Counted from the first letter of the stretch, positions 35,001-43,619 are shown. The stretch: DNA of 64,000 nt from DASRAA01 sp963814165 (GCA_963814165.1 CAWFBW010000016.1:353000-416999), one strand, 5' to 3'. Numbers and translations are program-made. Notes: a model not told the origin generated them from the letters alone.

Positions 35001-36455
35001 GGCGCCGGGGGCCGCGCAAAAACTGGTTCCGTAATTGGAATTCAGCGCAGCGATCGTACTTACGTATTGGTTGTAGGTCGACGGCTGATAGATCGGCGAA
35101 TACTGCGGATTCGTGTTGGGTGCCGGCGCGGAATTCACCGGGCCCGCGAAGGCCGCCGCCCGGTCAAATCCTGACCCGCCGTAAACGGATACCGGAGAAG
35201 TCGCATCCATCGAGCTGTCGGCGAAGAAACCAAACGCGCTGCCGTGAAACTTAGCAGTTCCCCGCTGGGTAATGATGTTCACCGATCCTCCGATGTTGCG
35301 GCCAAACTGCGCATTTGCATTAGCAGTCACAACCCGGAATTCCTGTACAGCATCATTAACCTGGAACGGAATGGCTTGGTTGCTGCTGGAGGCGACATTC
35401 TCCATTCCGTCCAGAAGGAAGGCGTTCTGGGTTGGGCGCTGCCCAGAGATGCTAAATGTCGTGTCCTTCAACTCAGACCACGCCGGAACGTCATGGGTAC
35501 TGGAAGCCAATAGCCCCACAGCCAGGAAGTTGCGATTGAATAGCGGCAGGCTGCGAAGCTGGCCGCTGGTAATTACGGTGCTCACAGACGTGTCGAGTGT
35601 ATCGAGATAAGCGCTCGAACCTTCTGTCTTAGCAAGCTTGCGTGGTGCAGACTTCTTGCCCGGCAACACCGGGGCGGGCGGATGTCTGCCAGCAGTCGAA
35701 TTCTGGCTCGGATAGCTGCCGAGATTGAAGACGACTCCAGCCGCCAAACGCACACTGTTCCATCCCGAAGGGTGACCAAATGTAGCCGCCGGACTTCTCG
35801 GGGAAAAAACGTCGGGTGCTGCCCCCACTTGTCCGGCTGCAAGATCACGGCTGTAGTTGGAATGAATGTAGTCAACCTGAATCAAGCGGATCGAGTAGCG
35901 CCGCCTAAGACTCAAATCCAGACCACCACCACCACCAAATGCGAAACTCCACTCCATTCCGTGACAACAGTCCGGCGAAAGGTTGGCTACGCCGAGTAGG
36001 CCACGAACAAATGGCGACAACCTCTCCCCGCGAAATTTATATTGCACGCCACCAAGGGCGTAGCCTACACCCGTTGCATCATTCGCCCCGTTATCTAAAT
36101 TGGGTGGAGTTGTGCTGCCCTTAAAATGGCCGCTGCCATCCAGGACCAATCCCCAATTACGAGCATGCGGCAGATAGTAGGTGTTCGAAACGTCGAAGGC
36201 GTTGGGAATGTTGTTGACCTTGTAGTTCAGGCCACCCCAACCATTCGGGAACAGCCACGAGTACCCGCCGAAGATCTCATCTTTCGGTGTAGCAACCTGG
36301 GCGTGAGCGGCCCCAACCACTACTGCAAGAAGAATCATCCACCACGCTGACGCCAAGGTCCAACTGAGGAATCGACCGATCGCCTGTCGCAAACCAATTC
36401 TCCGCATTCCGGATTTGCTTCGGTATGTTAGCCCAACGGTATGTTGGCGCGTCAT
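32064..36455 (-). CDS. Oar-type TonB-dependent receptor with an N-terminal OmpA-like barrel
   Basis: A 1463-residue outer-membrane protein. A long signal region ends near AHAQ (53). Residues about 58-247 form an OmpA-like eight-stranded barrel (EIFGGYSWLFPNG...VRLAAGVVFNLGSY). A Pro/Lys linker (250-285) leads to a plug domain (about 290-400: FSISGQRPTQNAFLLDG, FGRNIGGSVNIITQRGT). The rest is a large Oar/OmpA-related TonB-dependent barrel ending FGVRLSW, a proper assembly signal. Usual relatives begin with a carboxypeptidase-regulatory domain; here that domain is on the preceding small gene and an extra barrel takes its place. Start ATG overlaps the upstream stop (ATGA). Confidence 0.88.
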   Translation of the reverse strand: MTRQHTVGLTYRSKSGMRRIGLRQAIGRFLSWTLASAWWMILLAVVVGAAHAQVATPKDEIFGGYSWLFPNGWGGLNYKVNNIPNAFDVSNTYYLPHARNWGLVLDGSGHFKGSTTPPNLDNGANDATGVGYALGGVQYKFRGERLSPFVRGLLGVANLSPDCCHGMEWSFAFGGGGGLDLSLRRRYSIRLIQVDYIHSNYSRDLAAGQVGAAPDVFSPRSPAATFGHPSGWNSVRLAAGVVFNLGSYPSQNSTAGRHPPAPVLPGKKSAPRKLAKTEGSSAYLDTLDTSVSTVITSGQLRSLPLFNRNFLAVGLLASSTHDVPAWSELKDTTFSISGQRPTQNAFLLDGMENVASSSNQAIPFQVNDAVQEFRVVTANANAQFGRNIGGSVNIITQRGTAKFHGSAFGFFADSSMDATSPVSVYGGSGFDRAAAFAGPVNSAPAPNTNPQYSPIYQPSTYNQYVSTIAALNSNYGTSFCAAPGAQYGTPSCLQRFDANAVLAQHNSHTVPFSSQQFGAQAGGSFAKRWYWFGDYEGTRIDNPNPIFERVPSSYDRSHLSEFAGQPGYPDAALAQAVLALYPQSNVTAISDVLEFYQGQAPNYTNVDNYLGRLDFTQSDRTDWTFRYNLQHLSQLHDDSLPGSSTYPGNGAQRAVLNQNLVGTFTHRFSDHLSNVIRGGFTQFQVKETPQDASFNGSQVGLPSGPMRTYLLSGLDPQYAGASPGVNGAWGGWYDSVWLPPSSTPVITPSLDGLFPFAHIGAPFSAPGLRQDREFQLTDNLVWFKGKHTIRAGGDFRWLHNVFNNGGYSRGMVVSGNIGEFTSDSETCVTCFITNAFTEPSYDYSLRQPSSFNTTFHSYAIAGYVQDTWRIRPNITINAGLRYEYFSPPNEVNGQIWNYDPAANGLVQQGGNQVLDPYGDVCGKDPSTWYSVYGASIALPWNCKPTGNSNFLVASKTNFEPRIGIAWSTPSGDTVIRAGFGMFYDQLPVSLFGQLAFNRPVTYSETNPQAVYDQNFGSFGCYYQQCGFGNSSLVNLNPQNSGYQQASIPFGLSAIDPANFKSPLTRQFNVSVGRQVNRSMTAEVAYIGNYVANLPTTTNTGYNNEWFCTTSATGNLNQPCDAFSFLPVFTLANVGYGNYNAFVAKFTVKAWHGLQTQASYTYSKALDNASQSGAPLIPGPLMTQLSALAINGTGSPLRYALGVNAVAFQPPSGVFGPGAVSANFSAMTGLLTAGVSTTGVGRVQVTPYTIPQDPNNFLTNDYGPSDYNQTNRFILDYTWDVPTSSQSRWLTGWMLSGVLIAEGGQPFTIFAGPVAGELNQRVSLTAPLTMTGNPNAYIGNTSVITLPGKTCESQSGAQSPFVLQSSVGIRAGTVGTPCLGNSGRNQFTGPGYVDYDMAIQKLFKLHEKLSVSLRAESYNLFNHPNYYNPISAYSLDGITQYSQFGKIESAHNARQFQFGVRLSW

Positions 36456-36961
36456 GGCAAGTCACCCGATCGGTGAACCGCGCACGCCAGAGTTGGAGGC
36501 ACGGCTCTAGCAGTTGCAGTCGGAAAGGCCGGGATTAGCTCGGTTGCGAGCCGAGGACATTGTGCATGCAGAAAAATAGTCGCATTTGGACGAACAAGTG
36601 CCTGCGGGCTGGAAGTTACGGAGCTTGTTTTGTCGCCAATAAACGAAGGCAGGATGTGCCGCGTTTCTCCCACCTGAACGTCGAACTTTACCCGTTGTGG
36701 AGCAAAAGAAAGGGCGGGAGCCGACGCCTCGACAATGTAGCCTTCCGCCGGGACTACTTCAGCAAAGAAGTAAAGTCCGTCGGCATTGGTTGTGGTTGCC
36801 CGAGTCACTCGCAGAGAATCGTTACGTAAAGTAACCTGCACCCCCGGAACTGGGGTGTCTTGATTGTCAATCACATCGCCGGAAATCAGCGCCCGGTCCT
36901 GTGCCTGGCTTCCCAGTGCCACAACGAACAAGTACACAGCCAAGAACATTCCGCGTTTCAT
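36452..36961 (-). CDS. Secreted carboxypeptidase-regulatory-like domain protein
   Basis: A 169-residue protein with a signal peptide (MKRGMFLAVYLFVVALGSQAQ) and one beta-sandwich: ALISGDVIDNQDTPVPGVQVTLRNDSLRVTRATTTNADGLYFF. This is the domain that normally forms the N-terminus of Oar-like receptors. The C-terminal 60 residues look low in conservation and may be a tail or linker. It is the first gene of the four-gene receptor/TIR/nSTAND operon and overlaps the receptor by four bases. Confidence 0.8.
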   Translation of the reverse strand: MKRGMFLAVYLFVVALGSQAQDRALISGDVIDNQDTPVPGVQVTLRNDSLRVTRATTTNADGLYFFAEVVPAEGYIVEASAPALSFAPQRVKFDVQVGETRHILPSFIGDKTSSVTSSPQALVRPNATIFLHAQCPRLATELIPAFPTATARAVPPTLACAVHRSGDLP

Positions 36962-37007
36962 AACCAGAGTTTGGCCCCCAACCTCGACTGCCCGGCAATT
37001 CGGTGAG

Positions 37008-37042
37008 CCGCGAGATCGAACAGGAGCGCCGGTCTCTCGCGG
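37008..37042 (-). promoter_or_regulatory. Hairpin in the leader of the receptor-TIR-nSTAND operon
   Basis: CCGCGAGA (37008-37015) and TCTCGCGG (37035-37042) form a perfect 8-bp stem with a 19-base loop, about 47 bases upstream of the first gene. It may control transcription or translation of the operon. The 36962-37303 gap otherwise holds the divergent promoters only. Confidence 0.45.
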
Positions 37043-37207
37043 ACTTCCTTGAAACCAAAGTAACTTAGGGTGTTTACCTCGACTGGCAAGACATTAGCAC
37101 AGTTTACGCCGCAAGATGATGGCACCTTTGGGGGGCCGCTCGGCGAGCCAGCTCACGCCTGATGCTCAAAGCGAGTTGTCCGAAGAGTGACCGGCGGCCA
37201 ATTCACC

Positions 37208-37235
37208 TTGACTTGGTGACAATGCAACTTATAAT
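37208..37235 (+). promoter_or_regulatory. Sigma70 promoter for the PEP-CTERM gene at 37304
   Basis: TTGACT (37208-37213), a 16-base spacer and a consensus TATAAT (37230-37235). The predicted start lies about 60 bases ahead of the ATG, which has a strong GGAGGG site at 37290. Confidence 0.7.
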
Positions 37236-37303
37236 GACCCAACTGTTCTTGGCACGGAATCCGCCAGGGTCACTATCCCACGTTTCGCCGGAGGGAGAGT
37301 TCC

Positions 37304-38274
37304 ATGAGAAGCGACGCGAAGCAACTGGCCTTCCTGTGCCTGGTCACCCTGGCCGCCTCAAACCTGCTTGCTCTTACGACATGGGTTAACCCGTGCACCA
37401 TCGATTTTAGAGCTTTTCGTATTGCAGTTACGCCGGAAGCGTCAAGAACTGCGGCACAAACAACTCCCTGTGGTGCGGGCTGGGATATACGCCGTCGGGC
37501 GGGTCGAGCTTCTATGGCTTGAGCGGGGGTGGTTTTCACGATTTTTCCCCAACCGCTCTTTATGCAACCAACCCTGGGCTTGACTCCGAAAATTGGCTGA
37601 ACGCCCACCGCAATGGCGGACCGGCGTTCGACCTTTGCGGCGGCTCTACCGTCTGCAACGGACAGCTGGCGCTGAACTCAGTTCCAGATCAGTGGCGCGC
37701 GCCAGGGGCGCCTCTCGCCTCGAATCCGACGCAGCCCGATCCAGCTCAGACAGATCAAAGTTATTACCTGACGACAACCAGTGCATCGATGATAACGCTC
37801 ACCTTTGGAACCCCGTCCTTGAGTGCAAGCGGAAAGTGGATTTGCTCGACTTGCGTCTCCGAATTTGCTTTTTACTGGGGAAGTATGGATTCATGGAACT
37901 CCGTAACCCTTATCGACGTAGAAAACAATTCGTTTACGGTAACCGCAGCGGATTTTTGGGCTCTCGACCCAGGCCCCCCCACATCATTGGGTCAGAACGA
38001 CATCTATTCGTCGATCGCCGATTTCAAGCGGCCCAGCGATTCCCATCATTATCCGGCCTGGAAAAGCGTCAGCTTCTCCTCAACCTCACCTGCCTTTGAG
38101 TTAGACAACATCTCATGGGTTACTTCCACTTGTGCGTACATTGGCGCCAATCCCTGCCCGACCGGCCCCAGCTCAATTGAGAACACCTCGGCATCGACGC
38201 CCGAACCTTCGAGTCTGATGTTGCTTCTGACCGGAGCCGTGGGAATTGCGGGTGCAATGAGGCGCCGACTCTAA
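37304..38274 (+). CDS. PEP-CTERM secreted protein with one frame break
   Basis: A signal peptide (MRSDAKQLAFLCLVTLAASNLLA) is followed by TTWVNPCTIDF, then the frame shifts near 37405-37410. The reading continues as SFSYCSYAGSVKNCGTNNSLWCGLGY and on through a beta-rich domain to the sorting tag TPEPSSLMLLLTGAVGIAG and AMRRRL. One base is missing relative to an intact gene of about 323 codons. An intact promoter and ribosome site argue for an assembly error rather than decay. It is the second PEP-CTERM protein in the window. Confidence 0.75.
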
Positions 38275-38306
38275 CCGAGATCCTGCGAGCAGCTTTCGAG
38301 AACGAT

Positions 38307-39077
38307 TCAGAATCGCAGCGAGAGGCAGCTTAGTCCGCCATCCATCTTGCGAAATTCCGACATCTCCAGCGCTGTCGTCTTGTAGCCGAGCCGTTCCAGC
38401 TGGCCCGCAACAAAAGGGAATCCGGCCGGAACCAGCACGCGGTCATTCACGAGGACGCAATTGCACGCGTAGCTTTCATCCGCCGGCACAGGGATGAGGT
38501 TGTATCCCGCGAACTCTTCCCTGGCTGCGAGTCCCGCCATCACGATGAGATCGCCGTTTTCCAGGTAGGCAAGACCACTCTTCAGATGCAGAATCGAATC
38601 CGTGTTGCGGATATCGACCGTCATCGCGGTGTATCCCTCGGCACAAAGAAAGCGAGAGAGTTGCCGGGCGCCTTCTTCGTTCGTGCGATGCGAGATGCCG
38701 ATAAAGAAGTGCGAGCCGGCCTCGCAGACGTCACCGCCATCCAGGGTGCCCGGGTGCTGGATTTCCCGGACGACGGGATACGCTCTCTGAATGCAATCGC
38801 GAACTCCGGCGACTTCTCCCAAACGAGAGGCCGCTCCAGGGCGGGCAAGGATGGCCACCTGCTTGGTCAGTACCGCCGTGTCTTCGACGAAGGTGGAGTC
38901 GGGATGTTCGAGGTCCGGCGGCAGGCGGAAAACTTTCAGACCGCAGGATTCCAGGGCCGCGCAGTAGGCTTGGTGTTGCGCAAGAGCCAACGCCAAGTCG
39001 GGCGTGCCGAGGTTAGCCGATGTCAAGCCCTCGGCAAAATTGTCGCCCGGCGGACGAACGATCGCGTAACGAAACAA
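38307..39077 (-). CDS. Dimethylargininase-like (DDAH) amidinohydrolase
   Basis: A 256-residue member of the guanidine-modifying superfamily. It opens FRYAIVRPPGDNFAEGL and shows HPDSTFVEDTAV, the catalytic His in SILHLKSGLAYLE and the nucleophilic Cys in GGLSCLSLRF at the extreme C-terminus. The reaction would be hydrolysis of methylated arginine to citrulline. The start is TTG at 39077 behind AGGAG. It follows a PLP dehydratase by 20 bases, so both probably serve amino-acid catabolism. Confidence 0.85.
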   Translation of the reverse strand: MFRYAIVRPPGDNFAEGLTSANLGTPDLALALAQHQAYCAALESCGLKVFRLPPDLEHPDSTFVEDTAVLTKQVAILARPGAASRLGEVAGVRDCIQRAYPVVREIQHPGTLDGGDVCEAGSHFFIGISHRTNEEGARQLSRFLCAEGYTAMTVDIRNTDSILHLKSGLAYLENGDLIVMAGLAAREEFAGYNLIPVPADESYACNCVLVNDRVLVPAGFPFVAGQLERLGYKTTALEMSEFRKMDGGLSCLSLRF

Positions 39078-39097
39078 TTCCCTCTCCTGCTGCCTGA

Positions 39098-40108
39098 TCA
39101 GCCTCGCGGTTCGTGCAGTCGGCTCTCCACTTCTGGAGAAAGATTCCCTCCGCAAAACACCACTACTACCGACTTGCCCTCGTAGCGGTGCGCTTCCTGA
39201 AACAGCGCAGCCAGGGCTACCCCCGCGGATCCTTCGATGGCCCAATCGCGCCGTCGCGCCCAGAGCATCGCATCGAGAATTGCCGCTTCAGAAACCAAAA
39301 CACTCCGATGAATTACGCTCCGCGCCAATTCAAACGTGATGGAACCGGGTTCAACTCCGCCGGCCGTGCTCTCCGATAACGTGTAGCTCTCCGGATAGTC
39401 GATGATTTGACCAGCCCGTAAGCACTCGAAGAGGACGCGAGAATTCTCCGGCCAGCAGCCCACGATCTCGGTGTGTGGAGACCGCGCCCGCAAATAGCTC
39501 CCGATGCCGCTGACCAGCCCACCGCCACCGGTGGCAATGAAGACTGCATCGATAGGTTCAACCTGGCGCAGGAGCTCGACCGCAATCGTTCCCTGACCCG
39601 CTATTACCTGCCAGTCGTTGTAGGGCGAGACGTAGGTGCGGGCTGATTCCTCGGCAGCCGCGCGGGCTGCAAGCTCGGCCTCGAGCGGGTCGTCGCCCTC
39701 AGTTCGAATGCGCGCGCCGTAAGACGCGATCTTCTTCCACTTGGCTTCCGGCACATGCGACGAGAGAAAGATTTCCGCGTCGATTCCTCGCGAGGCGGCC
39801 GCAGCAGCAACGCCCAATCCGTGATTTCCGGTGGAAGACGTCACGACGCCTTTTGCAGCGACTTCCGGCGGAAGAGCGAATATCTTGTTCGCCGCTCCCC
39901 GTACCTTGAAGGAGCCGGTCACCTGTTGCTGCTCCATCTTGGCGAAGACACGCGCCGATGCCGGAATGCGAGGGTCGCGAGGCAATCGGGCAACCGGTGT
40001 CGTCCGCCCCAGTGAGTAGATCCGGTTGCACGCTTCCTCGATCAGCGCAACCAGATCGTGAGAATCTTGCGAACCAGCCGGCATTGAATTGTCGAAATTC
40101 AGGTCCAT
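39098..40108 (-). CDS. PLP-dependent threonine/serine dehydratase family protein
   Basis: A 336-residue fold-type II PLP enzyme. The Schiff-base lysine lies in TGSFKVRGAANK, the Asn/Gly loop in TSSTGNHGLGVAAAA and the phosphate cradle in ATGGGGLVSGIG. The length lacks a regulatory ACT domain, as in catabolic dehydratases, serine racemases and the EutB-type ectoine enzymes. Pairing with a dimethylargininase leaves the substrate open. Confidence 0.85.
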   Translation of the reverse strand: MDLNFDNSMPAGSQDSHDLVALIEEACNRIYSLGRTTPVARLPRDPRIPASARVFAKMEQQQVTGSFKVRGAANKIFALPPEVAAKGVVTSSTGNHGLGVAAAAASRGIDAEIFLSSHVPEAKWKKIASYGARIRTEGDDPLEAELAARAAAEESARTYVSPYNDWQVIAGQGTIAVELLRQVEPIDAVFIATGGGGLVSGIGSYLRARSPHTEIVGCWPENSRVLFECLRAGQIIDYPESYTLSESTAGGVEPGSITFELARSVIHRSVLVSEAAILDAMLWARRRDWAIEGSAGVALAALFQEAHRYEGKSVVVVFCGGNLSPEVESRLHEPRG

Positions 40109-40153
40109 GCGAACGGCAGTGGCGGCATTTCGAGGTGCACAGAGAACATTTGA

Positions 40154-40900
40154 TCAGGCATCCGCTTTGCGCTTTTTCGATTTTTTCCCGGCCGGTGTTT
40201 TGCTCGCCGGAATCGAGACCGGATGCTGCTTGGTATGTTCGGCCAGCGAGGCAGGGTCTTCCCATAACCGAAATCCACCAAGGAAGGCATTGGCATTGCT
40301 CCCTGCACGGCACTTCGGAGGGAGGGCTTTTAAGAGCTTCACGTTACCGCCGCCGAGAACGACATCGTCGGGTTCCAGCGCAGCGGTGAGCTTCTCTACC
40401 ACATCGAAAACATGTTTCCGCCACTTCTTCTTGCCATAGCGCTCGATTCCGCGCAGGCCCACATAATCTTCATACGTGCCCTTGCGATACGGAAGGTGAG
40501 CCAGTTCCATGGGCTGTAGTAATCCGTCGATGATCATGGCGGAGCCCATCCCCGTGCCCAGCCCCAGAAACAGCATGCGACCGCCTTTGTAGCTGCCCAG
40601 GGCCTGCATAGCGGCGTCGTTAATGACTTTGACTGGACAATTGAAGGCCTTCTCGAAGTTAAATCCGGCCCACCCCTTTCCCAGGTTGTGGGGTTCGGCA
40701 AGGATGCGCCCGTCGAGCACAGGCCCGGGATAGCCGATGGAGACGACGTCAAACTCCCAGTCGGCGGCGGCCTTGCGCGCCTCGTCGACCATGGCCTTGG
40801 CAGTCATCTTCGGACCGGAGGGAAATTTGCGGCGGGTCTCGTGTCCCGACGCTAGCAACTTGACGTTGGTTCCGCCCACATCAATGGCAAGAACTTTCAT
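40154..40900 (-). CDS. ROK-family sugar kinase (polyphosphate glucokinase-like)
   Basis: A 248-residue kinase beginning MKVLAIDVGGTNVKLL with the phosphate-binding DVGGTNVK. The catalytic aspartate is in VINDAAMQALG and GLGTGMGSAMI follows. Overall similarity is to PPGK-type glucokinases. GGAG with a six-base spacing fixes the ATG at 40900, which overlaps the DAHP synthase stop (ATGA). The Lys-rich C-terminus (GKKSKKRKADA) is unusual and may bind polyphosphate or nucleic acid. Confidence 0.82.
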   Translation of the reverse strand: MKVLAIDVGGTNVKLLASGHETRRKFPSGPKMTAKAMVDEARKAAADWEFDVVSIGYPGPVLDGRILAEPHNLGKGWAGFNFEKAFNCPVKVINDAAMQALGSYKGGRMLFLGLGTGMGSAMIIDGLLQPMELAHLPYRKGTYEDYVGLRGIERYGKKKWRKHVFDVVEKLTAALEPDDVVLGGGNVKLLKALPPKCRAGSNANAFLGGFRLWEDPASLAEHTKQHPVSIPASKTPAGKKSKKRKADA

Positions 40901-42048
40901 AGGTAACTCCGACAGGAACAAGGCAGCCGATAGCTTCGAAACCATGCCGAGCCGCTGCCGCATGAGTTTACACTACGGACTTGCCGCCGGACAGCCTGCC
41001 GGCCAACCCGTACAGCCTCTGCGAGTTCGCCCAGCAACACGGCGGTCTGTTCCCAACCCATGCAGCCATCCGTGATGCTCTGCCCATGGATCAGCGGCTT
41101 GCCCGGAATCAGCTTTTGCGCCCCTTCAACCAGGTTGCTCTCCAGCATCACGCCGATGATGCGCCGATCTCCGGCGGCCAACTGTCCTGCCACGTTGCGG
41201 CACGACTCAGCCTGGCGGGCATAGTCCTTGCCGCTGTTGGCATGGCTGCAGTCGATCATCACCTGCGGCCTCAGACCTGCGGCTTCCAGCTTCCCGCAGG
41301 TCTCGTTCACTGCCTCGGGCGTGTAGTTGACCTGGTTACGGCCACCTCGCAGGATGACGTGGCAATCGGGATTGCCACTGGTCGCAAAAATCGCCGACTG
41401 CCCGTGCTTGGTATGCCCGAGAAAAGTGTGCGGATGCGCCGCTGACATGACCGCCTCTATGGCAATCTGAACGTCGCCCGAGGTCGCATTCTTGAAGCCC
41501 ACCGGACATGACAGACCCGAGACCAACTGACGATGCAACTGGCTCTCGGTGGTACGTGCGCCAATGGCTCCCCAACTGACCAGTCCCGCAAGGTACTGCG
41601 GCGTGATCATGTCGAGGAATTCCGTACCGGCAGGCACGCCCATTTCAGCGAGGTCGAGCAGAAGGTGCCGCGCTTGCCGCAGGCCGTCGTTGATCTTGTA
41701 CGACTGGTCGAGGTAGGGGTCGTTGATCAGCCCTTTCCAACCGATGGTGGTGCGGGGCTTCTCGAAGTACACCCGCATCACGATCCTGAACTCATTGGCG
41801 TACTGGTCGATCACGTTCTTGAGCAACGCAGCGTATTCACGCGCCGATTTGGTGTCGTGGATAGAACAAGGGCCGACGACAACCAGCAGGCGTCTATCTT
41901 CGCCACGGAGTATCTTGGCAACCTCTTCTCGGGACTGGAACACCGTCGCCGACGCCTTCTCCGTCGTGGGAAGCTCTTCCTCCAGAAACACCGGAGGAAG
42001 TACAACTTTGATCCATTTGATGCGAAGGTCGTCGGTGGAATAAAACAT
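40897..42048 (-). CDS. aroG: 3-deoxy-7-phosphoheptulonate synthase (class I, AroF/G/H type)
   Basis: Condenses PEP and erythrose-4-phosphate to begin the shikimate pathway. Motifs: VVVGPCSIHD, FEKPRTTIGWKGLINDP, GARTTESQLHR, GHTKHGQSAIF, IDCSHANSGKD and GQSITDGCMGW. The last 30 residues after AEAVRVGRQ are not found in typical members. The tail ends in the ATGA overlap with the ROK kinase, so it may be a product of gene fusion at the boundary or of a missed stop. Confidence 0.93.
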   Translation of the reverse strand: MFYSTDDLRIKWIKVVLPPVFLEEELPTTEKASATVFQSREEVAKILRGEDRRLLVVVGPCSIHDTKSAREYAALLKNVIDQYANEFRIVMRVYFEKPRTTIGWKGLINDPYLDQSYKINDGLRQARHLLLDLAEMGVPAGTEFLDMITPQYLAGLVSWGAIGARTTESQLHRQLVSGLSCPVGFKNATSGDVQIAIEAVMSAAHPHTFLGHTKHGQSAIFATSGNPDCHVILRGGRNQVNYTPEAVNETCGKLEAAGLRPQVMIDCSHANSGKDYARQAESCRNVAGQLAAGDRRIIGVMLESNLVEGAQKLIPGKPLIHGQSITDGCMGWEQTAVLLGELAEAVRVGRQAVRRQVRSVNSCGSGSAWFRSYRLPCSCRSYL

Positions 42049-42327
42049 GAAGCTGGCCCTTGTCGGAGAAGGTTAACTCGGGCAACTACGGCCCCTGCTC
42101 AATACTCTACCAGTCCGTGAAAATCGAATCGCACTGCCTGAGTCTGGTGTAGACTCTCAGTCTGCTCGGTGAATCGGCTCGGTGAAGCACGAGAGATGCC
42201 CGCCTGGTTTGTACGCGGTGAATTGGCTCGCCAAGCCGCGCTACGCGAGTCGCATTTTGACGACGCACCATCGGAACGGATTACCAATGCTGTCAACAAG
42301 TGCCCAATACGTTAAGGGAGAACAAAC

Positions 42328-43436
42328 ATGACTGCGAAGGAACGGCTTACGGCGACTGGAAAGAAGAAGCTGCTCGCTCTGGACGGCGGAGGCATCCGTG
42401 GGGCAATGACCGTGGAAGTGCTGGCGAGTATTGAACGAATGCTCCGTGAACAACTGAAGAAGCCAGACCTCGTGCTCGGAGATTACTTCGACTACATCGG
42501 CGGCACCAGCACGGGCGCAATTATCGCGGCCACGCTGGCCTTCGGAATGTCGACCGATGAACTTCGGAAGTTCTATGAACAGTCCGGCAAGGAGATGTTC
42601 GACAAGTCTTTCGTGTTGCGGCGGTTCCAACAGAAGTACAAAGGCGATGCCCTGCGGCACCAACTGCAGGACGTATTTGGCCAAGACACGCTGCTGTCGT
42701 CAGATCGTCTTCGCACTTTGTTGTTGATGGTCATGCGCAACGCTACCACCGACTCGCCATGGCCCATCTCGAATAATCCTCGCGCGATGTTCAACAATAC
42801 CGGGGACGACAACGACAACCTGAAATTGCCTCTGTGGCAGTTGGTACGGGCCAGCACCGCAGCGCCTACGTATTTTCCTCCGGAAGAAATACAAGTTGGC
42901 CAGAACCATTTTCTCTTCGTCGATGGCGGAGTGACGATGTACAACAACCCCGCCTTCAAGCTCTTCCTGATGGCGACGATGCCGGCCTACCGAGTGGAGT
43001 GGCCCACCGGAGAAGACCAGATGCTCATCGTTTCGGTCGGCACGGGACATGCTCCCGATGCAAACCGCAATCTGGCGCCGGCGGACATGAACCTGCTCTA
43101 CAACGCTTCGTCGATTCCCTCTGCCCTGATGGCGGCAGCTTTGCACGAACAGGACATGATGTGCCGCGTTTTCGGACGATGCCTGGTGGGTGACCCCATC
43201 GACCTGGAGGTCGGCGACCTGAAGCGCCGCAGCCGGCCAATGGATCGAAAATGTTTACGTACATGCGATACAACGCGGAGTTGACGAAGGCTGGGCTGGG
43301 CAGACTCGGCGTCAACGTCGAACCCAAGCGAGTTCAGCAACTCGATTCGGTGGAAGCGATCGGCGAACTGCAGGAGGTGGGACGCGCTGTCGGGAAAGCT
43401 GTCGATCCCAGTCACTACCAGGACTTTCTGCAGTAA
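42328..43436 (+). CDS. Patatin-like phospholipase with a frame break near the C-terminus
   Basis: Ser-Asp dyad lipid acyl hydrolase. The oxyanion loop is DGGGIRG, the nucleophile Ser61 lies in GGTSTG and the catalytic Asp199 in FLFVDGG. The frame is lost at about 43243 and resumes one base over as MFTYMRYNAELTKAGLG, ending LDSVEAIGELQEVGRAVG...FLQ. AGGGAG upstream supports the ATG at 42328. The relationship to CapV-type CBASS effectors is only at fold level; no nucleotide cyclase is nearby. Confidence 0.85.
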
Positions 43437-43545
43437 TCAAAGGGCGCGATCCGCAGCGTGCGGTCGCGCACCTGACAGCACAGGTATGCGCAAACCCGGC
43501 ACACAAAACTTCCGCCACTTTTTGACTGGAACGATCGAAAAGAAG

Positions 43546-43619
43546 TGGCTGCCCCTCAGGGATTCGAACCCCGATATGCCGCTCCAGAGGCGGCTGTCCT
43601 ACCGTTGAACGAAGGGGCA
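43546..43619 (-). tRNA. tRNA-Gln (anticodon CUG)
   Basis: The acceptor stem TGCCCCT (from 43619) pairs with AGGGGCA. The anticodon stem-loop GCCGC-CTCTGGA-GCGGC gives anticodon CUG. The T-arm reads GGGGTTCGAATCCC. The 3' CCA is encoded (43546-43548). The adjacent gap (43437-43812) holds nothing else recognised. Confidence 0.93.

Noticed and set aside
42328..43436. Patatin-like gene as a CBASS effector (CapV)
   Set aside because: No CD-NTase cyclase or ancillary CBASS gene occurs within several kilobases on either side; the neighbours are metabolic genes and a tRNA.
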